Source of the DNA: Riptortus pedestris
Taxonomy: Eukaryota; Arthropoda; Insecta; Hemiptera; Alydidae
Reading direction: 5' to 3'
Length of the DNA: 64,000 nucleotides
Assembly: GCA_019009955.1 (NCBI GenBank)
Contig: CM032232.1
Span: 136,482,001 to 136,546,000, forward strand
Shown here piece by piece: positions 1-11,156 of this stretch; position 1 is the first letter of the stretch; each line of letters starts with the position of its first letter. The notes beneath the pieces were generated by a model. The model was given only the letters and a program-made list of their open reading frames with translations, had not been told where the DNA came from and did not search any database. The position numbers and the translations under genes are program-made.

Positions 1-1448
1 CTTCTTATATTCGCTAAGATTTTTAAGAATGTTTTCTATTTCTAATAAATTCAAATTTTGTTTTATTCCGTTTGAACTTATTTTATTATTATTATTATCT
101 GTAGGACTTACATTACTAAAATCATTCTCATTATTATTATTATTATCATTATTACTTGATTCATTTGACTCACTTGAGTTTTCATTATTATTTTCATTAT
201 TATTATTAACATTATTATTTATTAATCTTTTATTTATTCTTATTTTCTTTTCTTTATTATTATTATTATTATTATTATTATTTTTATATTCTTTAATAGC
301 TTTCATAGCTTTATTAATTATACTTGTTTCAATATTAAACATTTTATTATTTTTCAAATAATCAATATATTCTTTACTAATACTAATTTTCTTTTTACTT
401 TTATTTTTATTTTTAATAATACTTTTATTTTTATTTTCAATAATATTTCATTCATCTTTACTATCTTCATTCTCATTATTTACTTTAATATTTTCATTCC
501 CTTCAGTATTGTCTTTACTAAATTCTTTTACAACAACCTCCTGTGGCATGTTTGTTAATTTGTAAATATTATCATTATGTCTAATACAATTATTTTTTAA
601 ATCAATAACTAAATTTACTTTTGATAACACTTCACTTCCCAATAATATATTACACTTATCGCTAAAATCAAGGATATATATTTTCACAATAATTCTACCT
701 AATGAGGGGAAATGATGTTTTAGATTAACAGTTACAAATTCTGAACCGATTTTGGTTCCTGCAGGTGTAGTTACAGTAAAATCTTCTTTATTCCTGGGTA
801 TATGTGGGTGTAAAGATCTAGGAGTTATAAAGTTTTTTGTAGAGCCAGTATCGATAAGCCAACGATATTTTAATGGGCAAAAATAATATGGGAGGGATCC
901 ATTAGTATTATTTAATTCGGAATGCCTGGCGGAAGGCCAGTACTAAAAAATACTTCTCGTCTAATCTTTCTGCTACAGTCTCTGCTCTTTTTACTAAAGA
1001 TTCAAATTTTTCTATTAATGTAGGGTTAGGATCATTTTGTTGATTTGTTTGATAATTGGCATGATTTAATTCATGTGGGCCTAAAGGGAAACGCGGGGGT
1101 CTTGGTCTATCCCATGTTCTCATAGATATGTATTTTGAGAAACTCTCGGTGGAGGTGGGGGTCGCGAATTGAAAATCTGTGCGTTACGTTGATGAACTTC
1201 ATTTAATCTACGAATTTGAGAAGAAGAGGGAATGCAGCTCCTACAAATCTACTTCTTACTTTTTGGTACAATAAAGTGTGATTAGCATCGTTTTCAACTA
1301 TCCTATCATTACATACTAATGAAAAAGCAGCAGCAACGCTGGTTGTAAAATGCAATAAATGTTTGGGATTCCCGTCGTATGTGGGGATGTGGTCATAGTC
1401 TTCCTTCCTGAGAGGTCGACTGATTCGTTGAATTTGTTGTTGGGCCAT
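1..1448 (-). pseudogene. Ty3/gypsy gag-protease remnant, copy 0 (left-truncated by window)
   Basis: Gag starts at the ATG at 1448 (MAQQQIQRISRPLRKEDYDHIPTY) and, after deletion of about 526 bp relative to the copy at 5240-7150, continues into the proline-rich spacer (908-1123) and the end of the retropepsin (LLGSEVLSKVNLVIDL, 448-687). The DTGSTKNF active-site region is present at about 835-860 but the frame is broken. Bases 1-440 are an AAT-rich Asn-repeat linker. The piece is inactive: the gag C-terminal half is missing. It is the leftmost of three related copies. Confidence 0.8.
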
Positions 1449-1499
1449 GGTAGAAAGTTTTTAAGATGAATGAAGAGATGATAACTTAAATCTATACCT

Positions 1500-1625
1500 G
1501 GAGATTTTGGTCTTTTGGTAATAAAATATGATAATAAATTATGAATTTTTAAAAAATTTTATTTAAAATTCACGAAATAATAAAAGAAAAGGAGAGAACA
1601 AATTTTTTTTTTTTTTTTTTTTGTG
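1500..1625. other. Junction between gypsy remnant and compound repeat unit, with T-run
   Basis: Sequence homologous to 7885-7945 (aataaaatatgataataaat) joins directly to gag leader sequence. The LTR and primer-binding region found in the other copies are missing here. A T-run at about 1605-1622 corresponds to a longer one at 10029-10071. Confidence 0.5.
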
Positions 1626-1830
1626 AAATTCTTAAAATTAAATACCAAATGTGTCTGGTGAAGTACCTCAAGTCCTCTTGAAGTACTGAAGGCCAAATAT
1701 TTGTAGTGAGGGTGAGAATCGTAGTGAGTATTGAAATACTCCCGTTGTGAAGTCCTCTTGGTAGATCTTCTTTACGAAGCGGCGTCAGTCTTCTTCAGCT
1801 GGGCTTCTGGCTTCTACTTGCAACGGTACG

Positions 1831-2065
1831 AGTCCCTGAATTTCGGGAGCCAACTAAATACTCTGCTATCAGAATCTCCAAAAAAAATATTGGTATCACC
1901 AGTACAATTTAGAATAATTACATTAAAGACAAGTGAATTCGGCTACTGAGACAGGAATGGGAAAGAAAGGAGAGGTATTTATACAAAATTATTGAAGACT
2001 CCTGAGGAGTCGTCTGGAGGTGTTGGAACTGAGGCTTCTGGAGCTTTACCTGTCGAATCTAATAC
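1831..2065 (-). repeat. LTR-like block with primer-binding site, copy 1 (in compound unit)
   Basis: On the minus strand a TATA-like TATAAATACC (1974-1983) is followed by about 120 bp and then TGGCTCCCGAAATTCAGGG (PBS-like, 1833-1852). This is the LTR/PBS layout of a gypsy-type element. The outer boundary near 2065 is approximate. The same block recurs at 10279-10500. There is no matching second LTR nearby. Confidence 0.45.
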
Positions 2066-2070
2066 AACGC

Positions 2071-2595
2071 ATCAAGTTTTTGAATCTCGTTAAATTCATG
2101 ACTAGACGAAATTTTTCAACTCCATTTCCCTCTTTGCCCCACAGTTCCTCTAAACTTTGGCGATTTGCTTGATAAGCACCCGCTAAATATAGAAGCCCAA
2201 TAAAAGCTTTTATTTCAGTAATATCTACTGGGCAAATGTCTCGTTCCCTTGAAAATCTAGATTTGATGCAGTCGATGTCTTGGTTGGTATATTTTGCGAT
2301 ACTTTCAAGAATGCCCTCTTCAAATACATATGTTATTCCAGCATTCGACGGCTGTTTTAGTATCTTTTGGAGCTCCCTTTACCCCAGGGAGATGCGTCAT
2401 CAAGTGGTGGGGTGCTCTACGTCGATTTTTCCTAGGTGGCTTACTGCTCCACACGGTTTTCCTGGCCCTACCAGTGTAAAAGATATTCATTATCTCGGTG
2501 CTTTCTTTTTGTGGTTTTGTTTCTTTGGGGGGGGGGGGAGGGGTAGAAAAAAGAATGAAAAATAAATAGTGCATTGAAATTACGTGTTTCCCCAT
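2071..2595 (-). pseudogene. piggyBac-type transposase N-terminal fragment, copy 1 (frameshifted)
   Basis: The minus strand encodes the N-terminal portion of a DDE_Tnp_1_7 (piggyBac) transposase: a basic region KPPRKNRRRAPHHLMTHLPG, then DITEIKAFIGLLYLAGAY and FKNLMRCIRFD near its end. A 4-bp insertion relative to the copy at 10494-11036 breaks the frame near 2330. The fragment ends at a donor-like CAG|GTAAAG. The catalytic core is absent downstream, so this is a relic. Confidence 0.7.
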
Positions 2596-2736
2596 CTACA
2601 GCTAAATTATGAGGGAAAAAATGAAATGAATCACAATCGGGCGCACTGCGCCTGAGAGATCGCTTGGGTATTATCTACTATTCATTCAAAATATTACTAA
2701 AAGAATCACTAAATATTACGGTTTGGTTTGGGTTAC

Positions 2737-2960
2737 GGTTGTTGAGAGGGATACTGATGCAGTAGTCAGCATGTTTGGAGCGTGTAATATACTCACAAAC
2801 ACCACTTTATTTTCATATGAAACCAATTAAAGTCATCTTCGTCATTCGTTAATTCAACAAAGCATTCTCTTGTTCTTCACATGTGTCTTTTTATCACATG
2901 TTAAATGCAATGTATTGATATACCACAGAGAGCTAAAGAATAGCATGGTGGCGATGCTTG
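2737..2960. repeat. Direct repeat A of compound unit (second copy at 3540-3768)
   Basis: About 220 bp starting ggttgttgagagggatactg recurs 800 bp downstream with small changes. Both contain an AATAAA on the minus strand and the block cacatgtgtctttttatcac, which looks like the R/U5 end of an LTR. Between them is a partial duplication around aacttttaagtagtcctcc (near 3147 and 3350). A 69-codon minus-strand frame at 3061-3270 is identical in the second unit (11762-11971) but unrecognised. Confidence 0.5.
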
Positions 2961-3539
2961 AAGACTTGACAGGCAAGGTTGGATATTTGCTACACTTTGC
3001 AGTAAATTAAAGTAATACGACTTACATTTTGGTGTTGGAATCTTGCCTTTTTTAATGTTTTCAACATTTTACACTAAGCCATCCCTCATTTAAATTGATC
3101 TTCCAGCAGCAACTGCTTGATTTTGGGAAGTACCCACCCTCTAAAACTTTTAAGTAGTCCTCCGTGCTTGAAGGCAAATGTTTGATTAAATTACTCACAC
3201 TAGATAAAAAATACGTCAATATCCTATTTGGATACTTTTTCTCCTTGCCGAAATGAATTGTTAATATCATACAGTCAACAACTGTTGGATGTTTGCAATT
3301 GCTCTTTCAGCTGTAGCTGCTTTGATCTTAACAAGTTTCCCATCTCTGAAACTTTTAAGTAGTCCTCCATGTTTGATTAAATAATTTACGCTAGATAAAA
3401 AATGCAATAATATCCCATTAGGATACTATTTTTCCTTGTCGAAAAATGGGAAGAAGGAATAGGGATAGTAGGAGAGGAGATAAAGGAAAGAAGAAAGAGA
3501 AGAAGCCAGTCAGAGATTGCCAACACAGAGCAAACAACT

Positions 3540-3768
3540 CTGTTAAGGTTGTTGAGAGGGATGCTGATGTAGTCAGCACGTTTGGAGGGTGTAATATACT
3601 CACAAACACCACTTTATTTTCATATGAAACCAATTAAAATCATCTTCATCATTCGTAATTTCAACAAATCATTCTCTTGTTCTTCACATGTGTCTTTTTA
3701 TCACATGTTAAATACAATGTAACTCATCACATAGAACTAAATAATATCATTGGGGCGATCTAGAGAAG
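3540..3768. repeat. Direct repeat B of compound unit
   Basis: This is the second copy of the 220-bp block at 2737-2960. On the minus strand it follows directly after the gag/protease remnant at 3790-4200, so it may be the 3' LTR of that deleted element. The same pair appears in the second unit at about 11430-11650 and 12240-12470. Confidence 0.45.
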
Positions 3769-3789
3769 GTTTGCCGAGCTTGACGACGT

Positions 3790-4200
3790 GGAGAATGAGT
3801 GATGTAATTTTTCTTGTATCCGGTATCTATCAGCCATGTCATGTCCGTGTTGTCAGTAAATTGTGGTAATAATTAATTGGTTGAAAGTCCAGCATTTCTT
3901 TGAGAATCGATGAAGCCAAAGCGGCGCTCATATCTTTTCAAAAGAGCGGTCCAAGGAAGCTGGTAGTTGGTATCGAGATTCTCAATGCAGGATAAAGCCT
4001 CTGAAGATAAACAGCCCTTTAAATAGGTTAGCTTTAACCCTTCTGAAATATCTGGGTTGTTATGTATTAAAGGGATATATGTGGCCTTAAAGGCTTGAAA
4101 CTCCTCTAAATTTCCACTAAAATGCGGGAGAGGAACATGGGGTATGCGGTGAGCATGAAAAAGTGGGGGGCCGCCAATGGCGGCTGAAAGCGACGCATAG
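3790..4200 (-). pseudogene. Retroelement gag (DUF1759-like) with protease stub, copy 1
   Basis: The minus strand reads LPHFSGNLEEFQAFKATY, PLIHNNPDISEGLKLTYLKG, LSSEALSCIENL and WTALLKRYERRFGF, the DUF1759 gag module typical of BEL/Pao and some gypsy elements. After a stop at about 3873 comes WLIDTGYKKNYITHS (3790-3841), an aspartic-protease active-site stretch. In the second copy the motif is DTGS. Gag core and protease start are brought together by deletion. It is inactive. Confidence 0.65.
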
Positions 4201-4588
4201 GAAACTTTTACTTTTTACATGCCGCTCTGTGATTCCAGTAAAAATTTTATTTTTTTTCTCCAATATTGGTCTCAACATGTTTCAGTTTAAATAGTTAATA
4301 CAAAAAATCTAAAAAAAAAAATTTTTTTGGTGGTTTTCCAACTTGTTCCAGAAGTCGAACATTGGCAGGTTCAGGTTATGCAAAGAAAAACAACAAACTT
4401 TTTCTTAATACTTTCATTAGAATGTTCGATACAATAAGAATAATGTTGTTTTTATTAATATTAAAAAAAGTAAAAATTGTTATTATATTGTAATAAAACA
4501 TTGAAACTGTTTGTAAAATAATAAAAAAATGCGTATGAACAATAAGAATACGGAATCAAACAATTTTGTTCTGCAAATATAAGATTTA

Positions 4589-5150
4589 AAATCCGTGATA
4601 TTGCGGAAAACAATCAATATGAATGCGTTTCTGGCATTCTTTGCATAGATATTTCGTGTTGGTGCCACAATGAACACACCTTCCTTGGGAAGCCGAAATT
4701 ATATAATGTCCATCTGTCTTTCGCCTGCTAGGAGGGATGGTATTCTTCGGCCCTGTCCGCGAACCATCTTTCCGTGGTAAAGCCCGCATTAGTGCCATAG
4801 CCACCTAAGATATCAATTTATTATGAATAAGTTTTGTAATAACTGATAATAATTTTTGGAAAACAAAAAAAAAATAATAAAAATGATTATGATTTTACCT
4901 GCCGTCGAAAATCTAGATGAGTAATCTGAGGAGACGACGATTTTTTGTGGATTTCTTTGTAAAGTAGTCAGGATGTGACTCCGGCCATGTTGAGAGCATT
5001 GGAAAATAGGTTCCACCACCATTTTTTTGAGCGAAGCTTAGGACGATATGACCCAAGCATACGGTCTAAAACATCCACTCCACCCATCCCACGATTATAA
5101 TTTGCAAGAATGTTTGGTTGGTCTATGGATGTTTTAGTTTTCTTCTCTGC
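4589..5150 (-). pseudogene. piggyBac-type transposase C-terminal part with intron, copy 1
   Basis: The minus strand encodes SIDQPNILANYNRGMGGVD, VLDRMLGSYRPKLRSKKWWW and FSNALNMA, then an in-frame TGA where the family often has Trp, LLYKEIHKK, and THLDFRRQ. A 94-bp GT-AG intron (4805-4898) follows. The last exon carries the cysteine-rich CxxC...CxxC...CFxxYH domain (RCVHCGTNTKYLCKECQK) that ends piggyBac transposases. Both this copy and 13287-13846 share the TGA, so the stop predates the duplication. The N-terminal piece lies on the wrong side for a single gene. Confidence 0.75.
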
Positions 5151-5166
5151 TGAATGTGATTAGTCC

Positions 5167-5526
5167 TTAATATATTTGCAATGTCAAATTCCGTAACCAA
5201 TAATTCGTAATAGGCTTTTTCTTTTTGATTTTAATTTTCTTCTTATATTCGCTAAGATTTTTAAGAACGTTTTCTATTTCTAATAAATCCAAATTTTGTT
5301 TTATTCCGTTTGAACTTATTTTATTATTATTATTATTATTATCTGTAGGACTTACATTGCTAAAATCATTCTCATTATTATTATTATTATTATCATTATT
5401 ACTTGATTCATTTGACTCACTTGAGTTTTCATTATTATTTTCATTATTATTATTAACATTATTATTTATTAATCTTTTATTTATTCTTATTTTCTTTTCT
5501 TTATTATAATTTTTATTATTTTTCAA
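5167..5526 (-). pseudogene. Asn-rich linker of gypsy pol, copy 1
   Basis: AAT/AAC repeats encode a poly-Asn stretch following the protease frame on the minus strand. The + strand Leu-rich reading is only its shadow. Length differs among the three copies (1-440, 5240-5600, 13936-14250), as expected of slippage-prone repeats. No reverse transcriptase follows here; the element is cut off by the compound unit. Confidence 0.5.
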
Positions 5527-5616
5527 ATAATCAATATATTCTTTACTAATACTAATTTTCTTTTTACTTTTCTTTTTATTTTTAATAATACTTTTATTTT
5601 TATTTTCAATAATATT

Positions 5617-7150
5617 TCATTCATCTTTACTATCTTCATTCTCATTATTTACTTTAATATTTTCATTCCCTTCAGTATTGTCTTTACTAAATTCTTTTAC
5701 AACAACCTCCTGTGGCATGTTTGTTAATTTGTAAATATTATCATTATGTCTAATACAATTATTTTTTAAATCAATAACTAAATTTACTTTTGATAACGCT
5801 TCACTTCCCAATAATATATTATACTTATCGCTAAAATCAAGGATATATATTTTCACAATAATTCTACCTAATGAGGGGAAATGATGTTTTAAATTAACAG
5901 TTACAAATTCTGAACCGCTTTTGGTTCCTGCAGGTGTAGTTACAGTAAAATCTTCTTTATTCCTGGGTATATGTGGGTGTAAAGATCTAGGAGTTATAAA
6001 GTTTTTTGTAGAGCCAGTATCGATAAGCCAACGATATTTTAATGGGCAAAAATAATATGGGAGGGATCCATTAGTATTTTTTAATTCGGAATGCCTGGCG
6101 GAAGGCCATTCCAGGGACAATCTACTAAAAAATACTTCTCGTCTAATCTTTCTGCTACAGTCTCTGCTCTTTTTACTAAAGATTCAAATTTTTCTATTAA
6201 TGTAGGGTTAGGATCATTTTGTTGATTTGTTTGATAATTGGCATGATTTAATTCATGTGGGCCTAAAGGGAAACGCGGGGGTCTTGGTCTATCCCATGTT
6301 CTCATAGATATGTATTTTGAGAAACTCTCGGTGGAGGTGGGGGTCGCGAATTGAAAATCTGTGCGTTACGTTGATGAACTTCATTTAATCTACGAATTTG
6401 AGAAGAAGAGGGACCTTGAGGTCGGGGATTATTTTGTTGTCGAGAGAAGTTGTAATTTTGAAATTCGTCATGTGGACGTTCATAATATTGGGGTCGCGGA
6501 TTAAAAGGTCTTGGGGGTCGAGGGGGATTATTGTCGAAATTTTTCTTTTTATTGTTATACAATTGTTCTAATACGAATTGACATCTTGTATTAAGTATTC
6601 TTCTAAAGCTTGTTAGGTCTTGGGGATCAGAAGTCATAATGTGGTTTGTTAGTTGCCATGGAAGACAATTATATAAGTGATAGATAATATCTTTATCTAA
6701 TTGTGTCATGTGCTGTTGCACTAAGTTTTCATTTAAGTTATTTAAATGAAATTTAGATGTCTAAGGTTTTCTGCTCGAGTTAAAAGATCTGAGGGGTTTT
6801 CTTTTGGGCTTAATTTTAATTCATAGATTTCAGATTTTAGGCTCTCTACCGTTCTATTATTTGCAAATTATTCATTGAAAGCTTGTAATAATCTGGGAAC
6901 TGTGTTAATATTAGGATGAGCTAGCGCATATTCTAATGGAGCTCCTACAAGTCTACTTCTTACTTTTTGGTACAATAGTGTGATTAGCATCGTTTTCAAC
7001 TATCCTATCATTACATACTAATGAAAAAGCAGCAGCAACGCTGGTTGTAAAATGCAATAAATGTTTGGGATTCCCGTCGTATGTGGGGATGTGGTCATAG
7101 TCTTCCTTCCTGAGAGGTCGACTGATTCGTTGAATTTGTTGTTGGGCCAT
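5617..7150 (-). pseudogene. Ty3/gypsy gag and protease, copy 1
   Basis: From the ATG at 7150 on the minus strand: gag N-terminus (MAQQQIQRISRPLRKEDYDH, broken near 6955), gag C-terminal half (6302-6721; LDKDIIYHLYNCLPWQLTNH and a Pro/Asn/Arg-rich tail without a zinc knuckle), a spacer (6081-6305), then a retropepsin-type protease (5617-6120) with active site RWLIDTGSTKNFITP and flap/C-terminal LLGSEALSKVN. Several frameshifts separate the frames. The reverse transcriptase is absent. It is near-identical to 14261-15795, showing recent duplication of a dead element. Confidence 0.82.
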
Positions 7151-7438
7151 GGTAGAAAGTTTTTAAGATGAATGAAGAGATGATAACTTAAATCTATACC
7201 TGGAGATTTTGGTCTTCAGAGAGTCCAGTTCTGCATGTCGGTCCTTCTTGTCGATGAAGAGCTAAGGGATGGTCTTGCTGTGAGCGTCCTCAAGCCGGAG
7301 ATGAATTGCGCCACACCTGGAGTCTTTACGTCCAATTGGTGTCTTCTTCTTGAATAACGAAGAAGTCGAAGTGCAATGAAGTGCTAACGCAATGTATCGT
7401 ACGAGCGACGAAGTGAAATTCAAAACTACCGTAAGCAA

Positions 7439-7457
7439 GTCCCGTCTTCGGGCGCCA
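7439..7457 (-). other. Primer-binding site of gypsy element, copy 1
   Basis: The minus strand reads TGGCGCCCGAAGACGGGAC directly at the LTR 3' end. TGGCGCCC is the usual start of a lysine-tRNA-type PBS. The same site is at 16084-16102, and a variant is at 20740-20758. Confidence 0.65.
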
Positions 7458-7705
7458 GTTATATAACTCGAAAGCCGATTAGAGTTTTTAAAAAAGGCTT
7501 TATTTGAATTATTCACGAATTTATAGTTACAGTACAATAATACTTTACAACGTCAACTATGAGGCACTAAAAGGTCAGGGCAATGACCCGTGATACAAGA
7601 CTGTCGGACTGAGACTGACTTGGGAGGGGATAGGACGTCCTATATATACTCCTGGACAAGGACATTGAGATAAGGAGAGGAACTAAGGTAATTCATGATA
7701 TAACT
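7457..7705 (-). repeat. Gypsy-type LTR, copy 1 (249 bp)
   Basis: The block has perfect 8-bp inverted ends (AGTTATAT ... ATATAACT). It contains a TATATATA promoter stretch and AATAAA before the 3' end, and is followed immediately by a PBS and then gag. AGT...ACT ends are typical of errantivirus-type gypsy LTRs. It interrupts the gag of a second gypsy family right after GGCAACCCG, the exact point where the uninterrupted gag at 21480 continues. Confidence 0.7.
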
Positions 7706-7869
7706 CGGGTTGCCATCATAACAGGGGCGATGTGATCATAATCTTCCTTTGTGAGTGCGTATGTTATTGTGTGATTTTGCTCTGATGGTTGCATGTTGTC
7801 AAGTGCTTCTGCAAGTTCGTCAACAGAAATTTGTCTGTTTTGTACCAGTCTTTGTTGTAAATGAGTCAT
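7706..7869 (-). pseudogene. 5' end of a second gypsy gag (interrupted), copy 1
   Basis: The frame begins MTHLQQRLVQNRQISVDELA and reaches ALTKEDYDHI, the same gag family as 21170-21560 (ALTKEDYDHIPPYDGNPEDL). A 2-bp insertion breaks the frame near 7720, and then the LTR at 7457-7705 interrupts it. The same arrangement is at 16351-16514. Confidence 0.65.
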
Positions 7870-7952
7870 TTGTATATAGATATATTTATATAATAAAATA
7901 TGATAATAAATATGATTATATGAATTTTACTAATATTAAAATTAGTTCTTAA

Positions 7953-9986
7953 CCCGGGAGAACTCGCTAGGAATTGTGAAACGCGAGAACTCGCGCGTGA
8001 GATTTTCTCTCACCCTGAAAGTTTTTGCTTTAAGCAAGCGTATACCAATTTCTAGACACCAAATATCGTTATTATAATATGTTTAATAGGTAAACAAATA
8101 AGTAAACACAAAATAGCGTAAAAAAAAGTTATATATTGAATTAAATTATTACAATGTGGAACTGAAAGAAGAATTTAACATAAAAATACAGTTTAAATTT
8201 TTAAAATTTTTGAGACAATAAAATAAAATAGGAATGTAATTGTTAGGTGCAATAAGTAAAATGATCAAATGAACAAAAAATAGGAACTCAAGTTAACCAA
8301 TCACAGTTTTTGATAACATAACTAAGTTTAAAAATTGTTGTGTTTATCATAGATTGTCCGGCAAGTGTGGACCGTATGTTGTGTACATATGAGATTTTTA
8401 CAAACATTGCACTCTTTCTTTGTTCTACGGTTTTTTTACGAGGACAAAATCCGTCTCGAATTTTTTTTCTCTGGAACGTCTTCTTGCACTCCTGAAATTC
8501 GCTTCATTGTATCACTCACATCACAAGGAATATTTGGGATAGCTGAACGTCTTACCAAATGCTCTTTCATTAGACTTTGGGCTAAGGTCTTCAAAAACAG
8601 TCTTCTTTCAACGAGATCTTCCGTATTAGCCTTATAAATTATAAAGCTATTGATCCCTCCAATGTTTAGAAATGAAAAAAAAACAAAGTTAGCGGCCATC
8701 TACAGCTAACCCTTGAAACAGAGTAAATAGCTTTCATTTCATCTACATCGTCGACTCCTCCTTTGGCGAGATTGTAGAAAGTTATTATTTCGGGTTTCGC
8801 TGCAACTCCTGTAGTTTTATCAATATTATCGTCGTTATGTAAAGTTGATAACAATAGCACTATTTTGTTGGCTTTGGCTTTGTAAGAGACTAATGTTTCA
8901 GATTTCGTGAAACTAAACATGCTGGTATGCACAGGTTTATTTTTGGTCAGAAGAAATGAAAGCGGAATTTCTCGTTTGTTCTTCCTCAATGTTCCAACTA
9001 AAGTGGTTTTTTCGCAAGTAAATCTTTTGCCAGAGGAATGGATGAACAAAGCAATTCGAGGCTTCTCTTTATGGGAGATATGCCAACGAATTAATAACTG
9101 TGGACTGTATAAAGAAAAGACTGATGGTAATCAAAGGATAACATAATGTATTTATATTTACAACTGAATTGCCTGAAGGGCCATTGTGACTAATCTAAAA
9201 ATTAATTATAAGGAGTACATTTTATTGGATTATCACTAAATTGCCTGAAGGGCAACGGTGAACATTAATATCTGGAAATTCAGCCGCATTTTTTGTGAAT
9301 AGTCGATGATGACTGAGCTTGATGTTCATTTATTCTTGGTCTCCTGGATATAATGTTATTAAAAATGAGGTACCTCATGTCTTGCCGCTCCCGCTGTCAT
9401 CTCCTCCTGCCACACCCAGCTACTTTGTGGCTTTTCTACTCCATGTCGAGTATTATCCTGGGTTCGTAAAGAGAAATGCTGTATTCTGGCCTTATGCTCG
9501 TGTCGCCATTTTCTTCTAGACTATCACGTGGCCAAGGAGGTAGTCAGCGAGGCACGGGTTGCTAGGTAACGGCGTCAGGATGGCCAGCTGGGCAAGAACT
9601 GTGACGTCATTTTTTTCTTTAGCATAAGTGCCGTAAACAATGGAAGTGAAATAATTATCCATGGTGATATTTCTCCCACTGCCCAAAATATGATTTTACA
9701 TTTTACAGATAAATTAATCTAAAAGTAAACAGCTAGCGTTTGAATTTAATATATAACGGGAGAACTCGCATGTAGAGCAAAACTCTCACCGGATACGTTT
9801 TCCAAAGAACAGCTGGAGGGGTGAAGCTCACGACAGTACTAACTGACTGCGAATGACGGCAAACTGTGACCAAACGTTTGGACTCCAGCTAGACAAACGG
9901 AGACCCCTCTACCTAAATTAAGAGTACGGCCGTAGCGATTCTACTTCAAGCGTGAGAGAAAATCTCACCCAGCGAGTTCTCCCGGG
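7953..9986. mobile_element. piggyBac-type element with TTAA target duplication
   Basis: TTAA at 7949-7952 and 9987-9990 flanks 2034 bp with 16-bp terminal inverted repeats CCCGGGAGAACTCGCT. Subterminal copies of GAGAACTCGC and GTGAGATTTTCTCTCAC recur at both ends (also about 9757-9795). TTAA duplication with CCC-starting TIRs is the hallmark of the piggyBac superfamily. The internal transposase is broken (8436-9070), so the copy is non-autonomous. It lies exactly between two tandem compound units. Confidence 0.85.
8436..9070 (-). pseudogene. piggyBac-type transposase remnant inside 7953-9986
   Basis: Minus-strand frames give SSIPLAKDLLAKK, then after a frameshift LVGTLRKNKREIPLSFLL, VSYKAKANKIVLLLST, KPEIITFYNLAKGGVDDVDE and SRVSCRWPLTLFF. 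A second shift leads to FLNIGGINSFIIYKAN. These are the middle and C-terminal motifs of the piggyBac DDE transposase, including the GGVD Asp region. The N-terminal third and the cysteine-rich tail are missing, so the enzyme is dead. Confidence 0.8.
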
Positions 9987-10024
9987 TTAACAAAAAAACA
10001 TAAATAAGAAAGAAAACGAGAGAA

Positions 10025-10028
<4 letters not shown>

Positions 10029-10071
<43 letters not shown>
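10029..10071. repeat. Long T-run
   Basis: Forty-odd uninterrupted T residues start the second compound unit. The copy-1 counterpart at 1605-1622 is much shorter. It could be an A-tail seen on the opposite strand, or simple slippage. Confidence 0.6.
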
Positions 10072-10073
<2 letters not shown>

Positions 10074-10278
10074 AAATTCTTAAAATTAAATACCAAATGT
10101 GTCTGGTGAAGTACCTCAAGTCCTCTTGAAGTACTGAAGGCCAAATATTTGTAGTGAGGGTGAGAATCGTAGTGAGTATTGAAATACTCCCGTTGTGAAG
10201 TCCTCTTGGTAGATCTTCTTTACGAAGCGGCGTCAGTCTTCTTCAGCTGGACTTCTGGCTTCTACTTGCAACGGTACG

Positions 10279-10500
10279 AGTCCCTGAATTTCGGGAGCCA
10301 ACTAAATACTCTGCTATCAGAATCTCCAAAAAAAATATTGGTATCACCAGTACAATTTAGAATAATTACATTAAAGACAAGTGAATTCGGCTACTGAGAC
10401 AGGAATGGGAAAGAAAGGAGAGGTATTTATACAAAATTATTGAAGACTCCTGAGGAGTCGTCTGGAGGTGTTGGAACTGAGGCTTCTGGAGCTTTACCTG
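10279..10500 (-). repeat. LTR-like block with primer-binding site, copy 2
   Basis: Near-identical to 1831-2065: PBS-like TGGCTCCCGAAATTCAGGG ending at 10300 and a TATA-like motif upstream on the minus strand. It again directly follows the piggyBac N-terminal fragment. Confidence 0.45.
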
Positions 10501-11036
10501 TCGAATCTAATACAACGCATCAAGTTTTTGAATCTCGTTAAATTCATGACTAGACGAAATTTTTCAACTCCATTTCCCTCTTTGCCCCACAGTTCCTCTA
10601 AACTTTGGCGATTTGCTTGATAAGCACCCGCTAAATATAGAAGCCCAATAAAAGCTTTTATTTCAGTAATATCTACTGGGCAAATGTCTCGTTCCCTTGA
10701 AAATCGAGATTTGATGCAGTCGATGTATTGGTTGGTATATTTTGCGATACTTTCAAGAATGCCCTCTTCAAATATGTTATTCCAGCATTCGACGGCTGTT
10801 TTAGTATCTTTTGGAGCTCCCTTTACCCCAGGGAGATGCGTCATCAAGTGGTGGGGTGCTCTACGTCGATTTTTCCTAGGTGGCTTACTGCTCCACACGG
10901 TTTTCTTGGCCCTACCAGTGTAAAAGATATTCATTCTCTCGGTGCTTTCTTTTTGTGGTTTTGTTTCTTTGGGGGGGGGGGGGGTAGAAAAAAGAATGAA
11001 AAATAAATAGTGCATTGAAATTACGTGTTTCCCCAT
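10500..11036 (-). pseudogene. piggyBac-type transposase N-terminal fragment, copy 2 (frame intact)
   Basis: This is the better-preserved copy of 2071-2595, open for about 180 codons. It has the basic KPPRKNRRRAPHH region, a CWNNIFEEGILESIAKYTNQ helix, CPVDITEIKAFIGLLYLAGA, then a Trp-containing EELWGKEGNG and FKNLMRCIRFD. It matches the N-terminal dimerisation region of piggyBac transposases and ends at CAG|GTAAAG, probably a former intron donor. The catalytic region is absent downstream. Confidence 0.75.
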
Positions 11037-11156
11037 CTACAGCTAAATTATGAGGAAAAAAATAAAATGAATCACAATCGGGCGCACTGCGCCTGAGAGA
11101 TCACTTGGGTATTTTCTACTATTCATTCAAAATATTACTAAAAGAATCACTAAATA

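Noticed and set aside
29..361. Leu/Phe-rich + strand frames (also at 5225-5509 and 13921-14193)
   Set aside because: They are the reverse reading of AAT-repeat Asn linkers in the gypsy remnants on the minus strand.
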